Assembly (NCBI GenBank): GCA_965214125.1
Contig: CBDCBA010000035.1
Location: forward strand, 62,001-126,000
Direction of reading: 5' to 3'
From: CBDCBA01 sp965214125
GTDB lineage: Bacteria; Planctomycetota; Phycisphaerae; Tepidisphaerales; Tepidisphaeraceae
Length of the DNA: 64,000 nt
The stretch's first letter is position 1, and the number at the start of each line of letters is the position of its first letter. Below the pieces are notes generated by a model. It saw nothing but the letters and a program-made list of their open reading frames with translations. It did no database searches and was not told where the DNA came from. Both the position numbers and the translations under genes were made by a program. This document shows, one piece after another, positions 7,302 through 15,937 of this stretch.

Positions 7302-8408
7302 ATGCCGCGGACCATCGTCGTCAAGCTCGGCACGAATCTCGTCACCGACGCCGCCGGCCGACCGGACGCGGCCGTGTTATCCGACGTGGCCCGGCAGGCG
7401 GAAATTCTTTGGAGCGAGGGGCGGCGGCTGGCAATCGTCAGCAGCGGCGCGGTCGGCGCGGGTCTGGCGGCCTTGGGCATCGCGCGCCGGCCGCGCGATT
7501 TGGCGGACCTCCAGGCCGCCGCCGCCGTCGGGCAGCCGGCTCTGATGACCGCGTGGGCATCGGCGATGGCGACGGTCGGGCTGCGCGTCGGCCAGGTGCT
7601 GCTCACCCGCGAGGACGCCGACGATCGCGGGCGGTTCCTGAACGTCCGCTCGACCGTCGCCGCGCTGTGGCGTGCGGGGGCGGTGCCGATCCTGAACGAG
7701 AACGACTCCGTCAGCACGGCTGAGTTGGCGCGTGGCGGGTCGATTGGGGCCGACAGTTTTGGCGACAACGACCAGTTGTCGGCGGCGGTCGCGTCAGCAT
7801 TGTCGGCGGAGCTGCTCGTGCTGCTCAGCACCGTGCCGGGCCTGCTTGACGCAGACGGCCGCGTGGTGCCGCGTGTAACGGGCCTGGCGGACGTGGCGTC
7901 GCTGGTTCGCCCCGACACCAGCGCCGGCGGCACGGGCGGCATGGCGAGCAAGCTGGCGGCGGCCCGGCTGACGATGGCCGCCGGCGAGCCGATGGTCCTG
8001 GCCGGCGGGCGCGATCCTGACGCGCTGCTGCGTGCCGTGCGCGGCGAACCCGGCGGGACGCGCTTCGAGCCGATGGCGGCCGGGCGATTGACGGGCCGCC
8101 TGCGCTGGATCGCGACAGCCCGCCCGTGCGGCACGCTGCACCTCGACGCCGGCGCCGCGCGGGCAGTACGCGACACGAGCGCCAGCCTGCTGCCGGCCGG
8201 GGTTGTTGGCGTCGACGGCGCCTTTGTCCGCGGCGACGTCGTCCGCCTGCTCGACCCGACGGGCCGCGAGATTGCCAAAGGCTTGACCAGCCACGACGCG
8301 GCGGTCGCCCGGCAAATGCTCGGCCGCCGCTCACGCGACCTGCCGGCCCTGCTGGGCGAATCGTTTCGGGAAGAACTGGTGCATCGCGATAATCTCGTGC
8401 TCGGATGA
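7302..8408 (+). CDS. proB: Glutamate 5-kinase
   Basis: First step of proline synthesis: ATP-dependent phosphorylation of glutamate to gamma-glutamyl phosphate in the cytosol. The 368-residue protein starts with the amino-acid kinase motif TIVVKLGTNLVT. It continues with IVSSGAVGAG, LTREDADDR, PILNENDSV, FGDNDQLSA and GTGGMASKLAAA, all diagnostic of the kinase domain (1-255). The C-terminal ~100 residues form the PUA domain (RDTSASLLPAGVVGVDGAF ... REIAKGLTSH). The ATG at 7302 is preceded by CAGGAG at about 10 bases, so the longer extension to 7209 is rejected. proA is not adjacent. Confidence 0.95.
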   Translation: MPRTIVVKLGTNLVTDAAGRPDAAVLSDVARQAEILWSEGRRLAIVSSGAVGAGLAALGIARRPRDLADLQAAAAVGQPALMTAWASAMATVGLRVGQVLLTREDADDRGRFLNVRSTVAALWRAGAVPILNENDSVSTAELARGGSIGADSFGDNDQLSAAVASALSAELLVLLSTVPGLLDADGRVVPRVTGLADVASLVRPDTSAGGTGGMASKLAAARLTMAAGEPMVLAGGRDPDALLRAVRGEPGGTRFEPMAAGRLTGRLRWIATARPCGTLHLDAGAARAVRDTSASLLPAGVVGVDGAFVRGDVVRLLDPTGREIAKGLTSHDAAVARQMLGRRSRDLPALLGESFREELVHRDNLVLG

Positions 8409-8436
8409 GGCGGTCGGACGCGCGGCTCCCGACGTC

Positions 8437-8491
8437 GGAGCGGAAGCTCCGGGTTCCGATCCGACCGTCGACAACCCGGAGCTTCCGCTCC
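8437..8491. repeat. REPIN-like inverted repeat, family C, copy 1
   Basis: GGAGCGGAAGCTCCGGGTT faces AACCCGGAGCTTCCGCTCC. Each arm is a mini-hairpin (GGAGC-GGAA-GCTCC). It sits in the 126-base gap between proB and purE. Copy 2 is at 18833-18920. Confidence 0.88.
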
Positions 8492-8534
8492 ATCGTTCGC
8501 AGCGGTGCGCGGTCGCGACCACTACCTTTGCATT

Positions 8535-9038
8535 ATGAGCAGATCGAACAGCGCCGCGCGGGTCGGGGTCATCATGGGCTCCACGAGCGACTGGGAGACG
8601 ATGCAACACGCCTGCGAGACGCTGGCGTCGCTGGAGGTGTCGCACGAGCGGCGGGTCGTCAGCGCCCACCGCACGCCGGACCTGCTGATCGAGTACGCCA
8701 GCGGTGCGGCCGGGCGGGGACTGCAAGTGATCGTCGCCGGCGCCGGCGGCGCGGCGCACCTGCCGGGGATGTGCGCCAGCAAGACGCACCTGCCCGTGCT
8801 GGGCGTGCCGGTGCAAAGCCGCGCGCTGTCGGGGATCGACTCGCTGTTGAGCATCGTGCAAATGCCCGCCGGCGTGCCAACAGGCACCCTCGCCATCGGC
8901 CGTGCCGGGGCGATCAACGCGGCGTTGCTGGCGGCGTCCATTCTGGCGCTGGCGGACGCGGACCTGCGCGACCGTTTGATTGCGTTCCGGGAGAACCAGA
9001 CGCGCGACGTCCTCGCGATGGAGTTGCCGCAGGGGTGA
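8535..9038 (+). CDS. purE: N5-carboxyaminoimidazole ribonucleotide mutase
   Basis: PurE moves the carboxyl group of N5-CAIR to C4, giving CAIR in purine synthesis. The 167-residue length is normal for bacterial class I PurE. Diagnostic motifs are VGVIMGSTSDWETM at residues 10-23, VSAHRTPDLL, the AGAGGAAHLPGMCASKT loop and PVLGVPVQSRALSGIDSLLS. The start is the ATG at 8535 (MSRSNSA). purK is not adjacent; purH is alone at 46515. Confidence 0.97.
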   Translation: MSRSNSAARVGVIMGSTSDWETMQHACETLASLEVSHERRVVSAHRTPDLLIEYASGAAGRGLQVIVAGAGGAAHLPGMCASKTHLPVLGVPVQSRALSGIDSLLSIVQMPAGVPTGTLAIGRAGAINAALLAASILALADADLRDRLIAFRENQTRDVLAMELPQG

Positions 9039-9064
9039 GGGCGTTGCGGGAGCGACCTCGACCG

Positions 9065-9222
9065 GACCCGACCGGACCCAGCCGCAAGCGACTGGGCGTT
9101 CACCCGACATGCTCCCGTCCTCCCGTCCCTCCGCAACTCCGCAACTGAGGGACCGAGGGACATCGGTGGGATCATTTCGAACAATCGGGTGAACGCCCAG
9201 TCGCTTGCGGCTGGGTCGGGTC
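9065..9222. repeat. REPIN-like inverted repeat, family D, copy 1
   Basis: Left arm GACCCAGCCGCAAGCGACTG... and right arm ...CAGTCGCTTGCGGCTGGGTC are perfect complements about 80 bases apart. The spacer holds a second weak palindrome (GTCCCTC ... GAGGGAC). Copies lie at 13864-13957, and a single arm at 46446-46477. Confidence 0.88.
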
Positions 9223-9297
9223 GGGAGCCCGAATCAGCGCACGCGCCCGAACTTTCGGCGCAGCCCGAATCCGGTCCAGCGGTTAGTTCTGACACGC

Positions 9298-9909
9298 ATG
9301 TCGAGCCCGACTCCACCGCCGCCGCCCGCCCGTGATGCCCAGGGTCGCCCCGTCGCCCGCGATGGCGACACGCCCTACCAGCACCGCCACGACGAAAAGC
9401 TCGATTACACCACCGAGCACACCGCCGCCGACCCCGAGCACGTGCGGCGCGAGGAGTACGTCGACAACGACGACAAGCGGCTGCCCACCGACAACCGCAC
9501 CACCCTCTGGATGAGCATCGCCGCCACCGTGCTGGCGGTGCTGGCGATCATCGTCGCGTTCCCGCTCGATCTGGAGTTGGTCGGCCTGATCCTCGGGATC
9601 CTCGCGATCATCCTCGCCGGCCTGGCGACGCTGATGGCCTTCGGCGACGCCCGCGCTTCGCCGATCACGCCCGCCCTCGTGACGATTGCGGCCTTGATCG
9701 TCACCGTGCTGATCGCACTCGACATGGGCGACGCCGAGGACATCGACCCCGACGGCGTGAACCGCGTGATCGTTGATGACGATGTCGAGCGCTCAGAACT
9801 CACCGACGGCGACGCCGACCTGGGCGACGGCGACCGCATCCCGCGCGCCGACTACGACGACGACGGCGACGGCGACCTCGATTCGCTGGATGAGCTCAAC
9901 CCGGAATAG
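9298..9909 (+). CDS. Hypothetical membrane protein with acidic Asp-rich tail
   Basis: No family recognised. Of the 203 residues, 1-67 are polar with a Pro run near the start and many charged residues. Two or three hydrophobic segments follow (SIAATVLAVLAIIVAF, LVGLILGILAIILAGLATLM, ALVTIAALIVTVLIAL, ending near 140). The last ~60 residues are strongly acidic, with D-x-D-G-D-like repeats (DADLGDGDR, DYDDDGDGDLDSLDE) resembling calcium-binding thrombospondin-3 type repeats; calcium binding is inference. The 3' end overlaps the convergent glycosyltransferase gene by 58 bases, exactly over this tail. Confidence 0.7.
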   Translation: MSSPTPPPPPARDAQGRPVARDGDTPYQHRHDEKLDYTTEHTAADPEHVRREEYVDNDDKRLPTDNRTTLWMSIAATVLAVLAIIVAFPLDLELVGLILGILAIILAGLATLMAFGDARASPITPALVTIAALIVTVLIALDMGDAEDIDPDGVNRVIVDDDVERSELTDGDADLGDGDRIPRADYDDDGDGDLDSLDELNPE

Positions 9910-11045
9910 ACGCGCTCGAGCGCCGCGACCATCGCGTCGGCGCCGAAGCGATTCGCGGCGAACACCCGGCCGCGCTCGCCCATGACCCGGCGGCGCTCCG
10001 GGTCGCGTGCGAGCGCCGCAACCCGCTCGACGAACTGCGGCACGTCGAACGCGCGAACGGCGTAGCCCGTTTCGCCCTCGATCAGCCCCTCCGCGTTGCC
10101 GTCGATGTCGTACGTGACCACCGGCAGCCCCGCGAGCTGGCCCTGCGGCAACGCCCGCGCCAGCCCCTCGCGCCGCGACGGGTGAGCGAGGAGGTCGGCC
10201 GCGTTGACCAACTCCGGCACCCGCTTCGGCGGAACGAGTCCGGTCAGGACGAAGCGGTCGGCCAACCCCATTTGCGCGATGCGCGACTCGAACGCCTCGC
10301 GTAGATTGCCATCGCCGACCCAAAGGAACTTGAGGTTCGGCTGCGCGGCGCACAGGCGCGGGGCGGCGTCGAGCAGGTCATCGTGGCCTTTTTTTTCGAA
10401 GAGGCGGGCGATCGTGACGACGGCAACGTCATCGCGGGCGAGGCCGAGTTCGCGGCGCACCTCCGCGCGGTCGCGCGGCGGGTTCAGGAAGGCGGCGGTC
10501 TCCATGCCGCTGTAGACGGTGACATACTGCTCGGGCCGCCCGATGCCGCGGGCGAGGCTGTCGCGGGTCATGGCGTCGGCGACGCTGACGATGGTGTGGC
10601 ACCGCTTCGCCGCGAGCCGTTCCAGCCGCGCGTACACGCGGTTGGCCACCCGGCCGCCGCTGGTGAAGGAGAGGCCGTGAATCGTGTGAACGACGTGCGG
10701 CACCTTCGCCTTCCACGCGGCGAACCGGCCGAGGATGCCCGCCTTGCTGCTGTGCGTGTGGACCACGTCCGGCCGCTCGGTGCGAAAGAAGCGGACGAGG
10801 GCGTGATACGTGGCCCAATCCTTGCCCGGCAGAACGCTGCGGCGCATCGCGTCGATCGTCTCGACGCGATAGCCACCGGCGCGGGCGCGGTCCATCAGCG
10901 ATCCCTCGGGGCCGAGCGACGGGCCGGTCAGCAGCGTGACGTCGTGACCGTTCGCGTGCTGGCCCTCGCAGGAGAGCAGCGTGTTCTCCTGGGCACCGCC
11001 GACGATCAGGCGCGTGATGACGTGGACGATCTTGAGCGGGCGCAC
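9852..11045 (-). CDS. Glycosyltransferase family 4 protein
   Basis: A 397-residue GT-B fold enzyme, probably adding a sugar from a nucleotide donor during polysaccharide or lipid glycosylation. The N-terminal acceptor half has KIVHVITRLIVGGAQENTL and DVVHTHSSKAGILGRFAAW. The C-terminal half has VVTIARLFEKKGHDDLL, LKFLWVGDGNLRE and the donor site near PSRREGLARALPQGQLAGLPVV; the E-x7-E motif is present only in altered form (EGLARALPQ). Substrates cannot be inferred. The final 13 residues (Ser/Pro/Arg) are encoded antisense to the Asp-rich tail of the convergent gene, so the true C-terminus is functionally unconstrained there. Confidence 0.9.
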   Translation of the reverse strand: MRPLKIVHVITRLIVGGAQENTLLSCEGQHANGHDVTLLTGPSLGPEGSLMDRARAGGYRVETIDAMRRSVLPGKDWATYHALVRFFRTERPDVVHTHSSKAGILGRFAAWKAKVPHVVHTIHGLSFTSGGRVANRVYARLERLAAKRCHTIVSVADAMTRDSLARGIGRPEQYVTVYSGMETAAFLNPPRDRAEVRRELGLARDDVAVVTIARLFEKKGHDDLLDAAPRLCAAQPNLKFLWVGDGNLREAFESRIAQMGLADRFVLTGLVPPKRVPELVNAADLLAHPSRREGLARALPQGQLAGLPVVTYDIDGNAEGLIEGETGYAVRAFDVPQFVERVAALARDPERRRVMGERGRVFAANRFGADAMVAALERVYSGLSSSSESRSPSPSSS

Positions 11046-11153
11046 GGGCGGCGTTGTACCAACGAACGCGCCCGCGGGCAGAACCCGCGGGCGCGATGAG
11101 TTGATGTTGAAATCGGAAGCGAGGGAAACAGCTCGTGTGCGCCCGCTAGCCCC

Positions 11154-11221
11154 CGTTAGCCGCCCCGCCTTGCGGGGCGCGCCGCGGGAGTGAAGCGCCC
11201 CGCGAGGCGGGGCGGCTAACG
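11154..11221. repeat. REPIN-like inverted repeat, family A, copy 2
   Basis: Same arms as 839-907 (CGTTAGCCGCCCCGCC ... GGCGGGGCGGCTAACG) with one change in the left hairpin loop (CTT for CTC) and an unrelated spacer. It lies between the GT4 start and the end of the Tyr/Arg-rich protein gene. Confidence 0.9.
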
Positions 11222-11257
11222 GGAGCGCCTCGACTTCAAAGCGAAATCCGAGCCCGC

Positions 11258-11899
11258 TCAGAAGCGGATCGAGAAGCCGAAGCTCGGGCGGCCGTAGTAG
11301 CGGCGGTAGGTCGGGCGGTAGCAGTCGTACGAGTAGTACCCCGTGCGACGCGGCGCTGACCGGTAGTAGCTGTGGCGGCCGTAGTAAGTCGGGGCGACGT
11401 AGACGCGCGGCGTGTAGCTGCTGCGGTACGTGTGCCGGTAGCTCGGGCGGTAGTACGTCGAGCGCGTGTACGTCGGCCGGTAATAGGTCGGCCGCGTGTA
11501 GCTGTACGTCGGCCGCGAGTAGGAGTACGTGCGGCGGCTCTGGTAGCGGTCGTCGAAGCGACGGTCCGAACGGCGGTCGCCCCGGTCGTCGTAGCGACGC
11601 TCGTAGCGCGTGTAGTCCTCGCGTTGCCGGCGGGCGTCGGGCCGCGTGTAGCGCGGCTGGTAGCTGTCGCCCGTGCGGTTGAAACGGGAACTGCGCGACG
11701 AGTCGCGGGCGTCACGCGAGGAACTGCGGACGTCACGCGAGCCGCGGTCGTAGCGGTCGCCCCGCTCGACGCTGCGGTTGTCGTCGCCGCGCGTGCGGAA
11801 GCGGTCCTGGGCACTGGCGGAGTCGGCGGCGAACGCGACGGTCCCAACCGCCACGGCGGCCAGCACGGCCAACTTCGGGGAAAAACGGCGAAGGTTCAT
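11258..11899 (-). CDS. Secreted Tyr/Arg-rich low-complexity protein
   Basis: The 213-residue protein has a clear signal peptide (MNLRRFSPKLAVLAAVAVGTVAFA, cut near SASAQD). Residues ~35-105 are rich in Arg/Asp/Ser (RGDRYDRGSRDVRSSSRD). Residues ~110-205 are dominated by Tyr, Arg, Pro, Thr and Ser in loose repeats such as RPTYYRPTYTRSTYYRPS. It ends GRPSFGFSIRF. The ATG at 11897-11899 has a strong AAAAGGAG. No catalytic motif is visible; a structural surface or matrix protein is plausible inference, as Tyr-rich secreted proteins can cross-link. Confidence 0.75.
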   Translation of the reverse strand: MNLRRFSPKLAVLAAVAVGTVAFAADSASAQDRFRTRGDDNRSVERGDRYDRGSRDVRSSSRDARDSSRSSRFNRTGDSYQPRYTRPDARRQREDYTRYERRYDDRGDRRSDRRFDDRYQSRRTYSYSRPTYSYTRPTYYRPTYTRSTYYRPSYRHTYRSSYTPRVYVAPTYYGRHSYYRSAPRRTGYYSYDCYRPTYRRYYGRPSFGFSIRF

Positions 11900-12052
11900 C
11901 AGATTACTCCTTTTGGGGCGGCCCCCGACGCCTTGGTGCGAACGGCGGGCCAATCCATCTACGAGACACACGCGCCGGCCGTTCGTTGGTTCCGCGGGAT
12001 CGCCGCCGTTCGCCCGTGGCCTGTTCCGGGCAGTTCGGGCATGATCCGGCCC

Positions 12053-12988
12053 ATGCGATATTGCACCCTTGGCAGCACCGGTTTGAACGTCAGCGTCGTC
12101 GGCCTGGGCACCTGGCAGTTCGGCGGAGAATGGGGCAAGGAGTTCGAGCAGGACGAGGTCGACGCCCTCTTCCGCCGCGGCAGGGAACTGGGCATCAACC
12201 TCATCGACACCGCCGAGTGCTACGGCGACCACGCCAGCGAGGCCTACATCGGTCGCGCCTTGAAGAACCTCGGCGGCAGCGGTGGTGGGCGGGAGGACTG
12301 GATTATCGCCAGCAAGTTCGGCCACCACTTTGTCAAGCCCTTCGAGCGCACCGAGCCGCGCAGCCCGAGCGACGTGCGCAAGCAAACCGAGGACTCGCTG
12401 AAGGCCTTGCAAATCGAGCACCTTGACGTCGAGCAGTACCACTCCTGGGGCGACGAGCAGTTCTTCGATGACGACGTGCTCGCCGAGCTGCACAAGATGA
12501 AGGACGAGGGCAAGTTCCGCCACCTCGCCAACAGCGTGGGCAGCAACACGAATGCCAAGCAGGTGCAGGCGAGCAAGGAGCGCGGCATTGAGGCGATCCA
12601 GATCATCTACAACCGGCTCGACACGGCGCCGGAGGACGAGGTGTTCGGCATCTGCCGGGAGCAGAACTTGGGCGTGCTGGCGCGCGTGCCGCTGGCGAGC
12701 GGCTTTTTATCGGGCAAGTACCAGCCGGGCCACACGTTCGACAGCGGCGAAGTCCGAGGGCGGTGGAAGGGAAGCGACCAGGAGGAGAAGCTCCGCAAGG
12801 CCCAGGCGATCAAGCACGACGAGTACGCCAGGCAGGTCGATTTGGGCAGCGTCTCGATGGCGACGTGGGCGCTGGCGTGGGTGCTGAAACACCCGGCGGT
12901 GACGTGCGTGATCCCCGGCGTGAAGACGGTCAAGCAGGTCGAAAGCAATGCCGCCGCGGCGGACTTGGAGCTCAAATCACTCTCATAG
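12053..12988 (+). CDS. Aldo/keto reductase
   Basis: A 311-residue TIM-barrel NADPH-dependent oxidoreductase. The AKR start CTLGSTGLNVSVVGLGTWQFGG is present (given here in part). The catalytic tetrad can be placed: Asp and Tyr in LIDTAECYGDHASE, Lys in IIASKFGHHF, His in DVEQYHSWGDE. The C-terminal cofactor loop is TCVIPGVKTVKQVESNAAA. The start is the ATG at 12053; an ATG 12 bases upstream is an alternative. The substrate is unknown. The next gene starts 8 bases after the stop, suggesting a two-gene operon. Confidence 0.92.
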   Translation: MRYCTLGSTGLNVSVVGLGTWQFGGEWGKEFEQDEVDALFRRGRELGINLIDTAECYGDHASEAYIGRALKNLGGSGGGREDWIIASKFGHHFVKPFERTEPRSPSDVRKQTEDSLKALQIEHLDVEQYHSWGDEQFFDDDVLAELHKMKDEGKFRHLANSVGSNTNAKQVQASKERGIEAIQIIYNRLDTAPEDEVFGICREQNLGVLARVPLASGFLSGKYQPGHTFDSGEVRGRWKGSDQEEKLRKAQAIKHDEYARQVDLGSVSMATWALAWVLKHPAVTCVIPGVKTVKQVESNAAAADLELKSLS

Positions 12989-12996
12989 CCGCGACC

Positions 12997-13839
12997 ATGC
13001 TGTTTCCCCTCCTCGCGTTCCTGATCCTCGCGCAGCCGACGACGCGATCGGCGTCGCCGATTGAGATCGAGCGGGTCGAGATGGACGGCCCGGTGCGTGG
13101 CGTGCTGGCGCGGGTTGACCTGACCGACCCGCGCGTCAGCCTTGCCGTCCATCCGGCGGGCGACGACCCCGACGGCGACGGGCCGATGACGACCACGCTC
13201 AACACGGTGCGCGCCGTCGCGCAGACGCACGACTTGGAACTGGCGATAAACGGCAGCTTCTTCGCCCACGGCGGGACGCGGCAGATCGGCGGGCGGACGG
13301 TCAAATACTTTGTCGGCAACCCGGCCCGATCGATCGGCTGGCTGGTGAGCGACGGCGTGGTCCACGGGCGGCCGACCAACCCGGAGCGGCCGACGTTCTG
13401 CGTCTACGCCGACGGCCGCGCCGAGATTCGCGGGACGACACGCACGCTGCCGGAGGGCGTGCGGTTCGCCGTCGACGGCAGCGGCGTGTTGCTCGCCCGC
13501 GGCGTCGTCCGCGTGCAGCCGGGCGGCCGGGCCGAACCGCGGACGGCCGTGGGTCTTGATGCGGATGGCGATACGTTGTTCCTCCTAACCGTCGACGGCC
13601 GACGCGACGGGCACAGCGTGGGCGTCACGCTCTTCGACCTTGCCCAAATCCTGCAAGACGCCGGCGCCGCCAACGCGATGAACCTCGACGGCGGCGGCAG
13701 CACGACGATGGTCCTCGAGGAGCCGGCGAATACCTTCACCGTTCTCAACCGCCCGAGCGACGGCAGCGGGTTTTTCGTCCCCCTCAGCATCGAGCGCGCC
13801 GTCGCCGACGTGATCGGGGTCGACGTGGCGCTCAAGTGA
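12997..13839 (+). CDS. Phosphodiester glycosidase (NAGPA-domain) family protein, exported
   Basis: The 280-residue protein begins with a short signal-like segment (MLFPLLAFLILAQPTTRSA), suggesting export. The NAGPA domain, known from the lysosomal uncovering enzyme and bacterial exopolysaccharide relatives, is marked by LELAINGSFFAHGG near residue 77, EPRTAVGLDADGDTLFLLTV near 180, and DAGAANAMNLDGGGSTTM near 222. It likely hydrolyses a glycosidic phosphodiester in the envelope; the true substrate is unknown. It starts 8 bases after the aldo/keto reductase. Confidence 0.85.
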   Translation: MLFPLLAFLILAQPTTRSASPIEIERVEMDGPVRGVLARVDLTDPRVSLAVHPAGDDPDGDGPMTTTLNTVRAVAQTHDLELAINGSFFAHGGTRQIGGRTVKYFVGNPARSIGWLVSDGVVHGRPTNPERPTFCVYADGRAEIRGTTRTLPEGVRFAVDGSGVLLARGVVRVQPGGRAEPRTAVGLDADGDTLFLLTVDGRRDGHSVGVTLFDLAQILQDAGAANAMNLDGGGSTTMVLEEPANTFTVLNRPSDGSGFFVPLSIERAVADVIGVDVALK

Positions 13840-13863
13840 TCCGCTCGACTTCTTTCCATGTCC

Positions 13864-13957
13864 CCCGAACGCCCAGTCGCTTTGCGGCTGGGTCTGACGC
13901 ACGGCAACTGATCCTGATCCGAGCCCGACCCAGCCGCAGAGCGACTGGGCGTTCGGG
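13864..13957. repeat. REPIN-like inverted repeat, family D, copy 2
   Basis: CCCGAACGCCCAGTCGCTTT... faces ...GAGCGACTGGGCGTTCGGG over 94 bases, with the mini-hairpin CAGTCGC-TTT-GCGGCTG in each arm. It lies between two convergent genes, where it could also terminate transcription. Confidence 0.9.
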
Positions 13958-13981
13958 ACTGGGAGGTCGTCGAGCGGTGAG

Positions 13982-15784
13982 TCACATCCGGAAGATCGCG
14001 CCCATCTTCTTTGCGAGCAGCGCATTCGCACTGAGGATCGTGAGCGCCAGCAGGAGCATCGTCCAGACGCCCAGGGCGCTGGCGACGTAGACGCCGTCGC
14101 CGAGGCGGTTGGAGAGTTCGTAGATGGCCTTCGTGATCGGGTAGAAGGCCGTCCGCTGGGCGAGGATCAGGCTGTCGCTGACCTCCAGCATCGCGAAGGC
14201 GAAGGCGAGCAAACCGCCGGCGATGAGGTTGGCGAGGATCAGCGGCAGGGTGATCTTCGCCAGCACGCGCGACTTGCTCGCCCCAAGGTTGCTGGCGGCC
14301 AGTTCCAGGTCGCGCGGCGTCTGTTGCAGCCCGGCGACGGCGGCGCGGGTGACGTACGGCAAGCGCCGCGCGGCGTAGGCGACCACGAGCAGGATCGCCG
14401 GATTTTCCAGCACGTTCAGCCAGCTCAGCCAACCCCCCGCCGCCGTCGCGTCGGGGAACCACCGCACGAACGCGAAGCTGATCGACAGGTAGCCAAACGC
14501 CAGCACCAGCCCCGGCACCGCCAGCGGCAGCATGGCCAGCGCGTCGATCAGCCCGCGCCCCGGCAGGCGGCTGCGGACCACGACCGTTGCCACGCCGAGC
14601 CCGACGACGATCGCGATGAGCGTGGCAAAGCTCGCGTAAAGCAGCGAGTTGCGGACGCTGCCGATAACGAGCTCGTCGCCCAGGGCCGTCTCGTAGTGCG
14701 CGAGCGTCAGCTCGCTCGGCACAATCGATTGGTACCACGTTCCCACGCCGCTGAAGCTCGTGAGGATCACCGCGATGTGCGGCACGACCGCGAGGGCGAA
14801 GACGACCAGGAACGGCGACGCGGCCAACAGCGCCTTCCAACCAGTCAGCTTCTTCGGCGTCGCGGCGGTGCTGGCCTTGGTGGTGGCGGCGTCGAAGCCG
14901 CGGCCGAGCAGCGTCTTGCCGATCACGTAGAGCAGCACGCTCGCCGCGAGCATCACGACGACCAGCGCGTACGGCACCGGGTTGCCCTGGGCCTCGTTGA
15001 TGCGCTCGAAGATCTGCACCGGCGTGACGGTGCGGTACTGGAAGATCAGCGGCGTGCCGAGCTCGGTAAAGCTCCAGATGAGTATAAGCGTGCAGCCCGC
15101 GAACAGGCCGGGGCGGATCAGCGGGAGGGTGATCTTGCGGAAGACGGTCCAGCGCGAGGCCCCGAGGTTGCGGGCGGCCTGCTCCATCGCCGGGTCAACG
15201 TTCGCCATCGCCGCCTGCACGTTGAGCAGCAAAATCGGGTAGAGGTGCAACGCCTCGACGAGCACGACCGACGGGAACCGGGCCGCCCCGAGCCAGTCGA
15301 CGCCCAGCGGCAGGTCGAAGCCGAGCGTGGTCAGCAGATCGGTCAGCGGGCCGAAGCGGCTCAGCACCGTGCGCAATCCCACCGCCCCGACGAACGGCGG
15401 CAACACGAGCGGCACGAGCAGAAGCCCGCCCAGCAGTGCCCGGCCGCGGAAGTCGAACTTTACACTCAAAATCGCCAGCGGTACGGCGATCAGCAGGCAC
15501 ACGCCCGTCGTCACGATGGCAACCAGCGTGGCGTTGAGCAGGCCCTGCAACAACACCGGCTCGCTCAACACGAGCTTGAGGTACGCGAGCGTGTACCCCC
15601 CCGCCGGGTCGCGGAACCCCTCGACGACCACATTGAGCATCGGCCAGAGCAGGAAGAGGCCGAAGAAGGTGAGCAACCCGACGGTGATCGCGACGTGCGA
15701 CCCCTTCACGCCGACGAACGCATTTCGAATCCGCCCCGGCGGGCGAACAACAGGCAACGCGGGCGAAACATCAGCGGCGGTCAT
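13982..15784 (-). CDS. Fused two-domain ABC transporter permease (Fe3+/FbpB or phosphonate-type)
   Basis: A 600-residue inner-membrane permease made of two homologous halves, each with about six membrane helices. Each half carries an EAA loop: MEQAARNLGASRWTVFRKIT near residue 205 and LELAASNLGASKSRVLAKIT near 492. This fused architecture is typical of iron(III) permeases (FbpB/SfuB) and some aminoethylphosphonate or thiamine permeases. No ATPase or substrate-binding gene adjoins, so the substrate cannot be assigned. The ATG start at 15784 lies beside family I repeats. Confidence is high for the class, low for the substrate. Confidence 0.9.
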   Translation of the reverse strand: MTAADVSPALPVVRPPGRIRNAFVGVKGSHVAITVGLLTFFGLFLLWPMLNVVVEGFRDPAGGYTLAYLKLVLSEPVLLQGLLNATLVAIVTTGVCLLIAVPLAILSVKFDFRGRALLGGLLLVPLVLPPFVGAVGLRTVLSRFGPLTDLLTTLGFDLPLGVDWLGAARFPSVVLVEALHLYPILLLNVQAAMANVDPAMEQAARNLGASRWTVFRKITLPLIRPGLFAGCTLILIWSFTELGTPLIFQYRTVTPVQIFERINEAQGNPVPYALVVVMLAASVLLYVIGKTLLGRGFDAATTKASTAATPKKLTGWKALLAASPFLVVFALAVVPHIAVILTSFSGVGTWYQSIVPSELTLAHYETALGDELVIGSVRNSLLYASFATLIAIVVGLGVATVVVRSRLPGRGLIDALAMLPLAVPGLVLAFGYLSISFAFVRWFPDATAAGGWLSWLNVLENPAILLVVAYAARRLPYVTRAAVAGLQQTPRDLELAASNLGASKSRVLAKITLPLILANLIAGGLLAFAFAMLEVSDSLILAQRTAFYPITKAIYELSNRLGDGVYVASALGVWTMLLLALTILSANALLAKKMGAIFRM

Positions 15785-15793
15785 GGGGCGGAA

Positions 15794-15937
15794 GGGGCCG
15801 AAAGGACGAAGGCAGAAGGATGAAGGATGAACCCGAGGCGGGGCGGCGGGCGCGAAGCGTACTGTGGCAAGCCGCTCCTGTCCGGCCTCCGGTTCAGGTT
15901 CATCCTTCCGCCTTCATCCTTCATCCTTTCCGGCCCC
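15794..15937. repeat. Inverted repeat, family I (AAGGATGAAGG type)
   Basis: About 40-base arms: left GGGGCCGAAAGGACGAAGGC..., right ending CATCCTTTCCGGCCCC. They are near-complementary with a few indels around a ~64-base spacer. The element fills the divergent gap between the ABC permease and the ArfB-like gene, and its right end abuts the GTG start at 15938. Confidence 0.85.

Noticed and set aside
11372..12052. N-terminal extension of the aldo/keto reductase frame
   Set aside because: The extension is antisense to the Tyr/Arg-rich secreted protein, which has its own signal peptide and strong ribosome-binding site.
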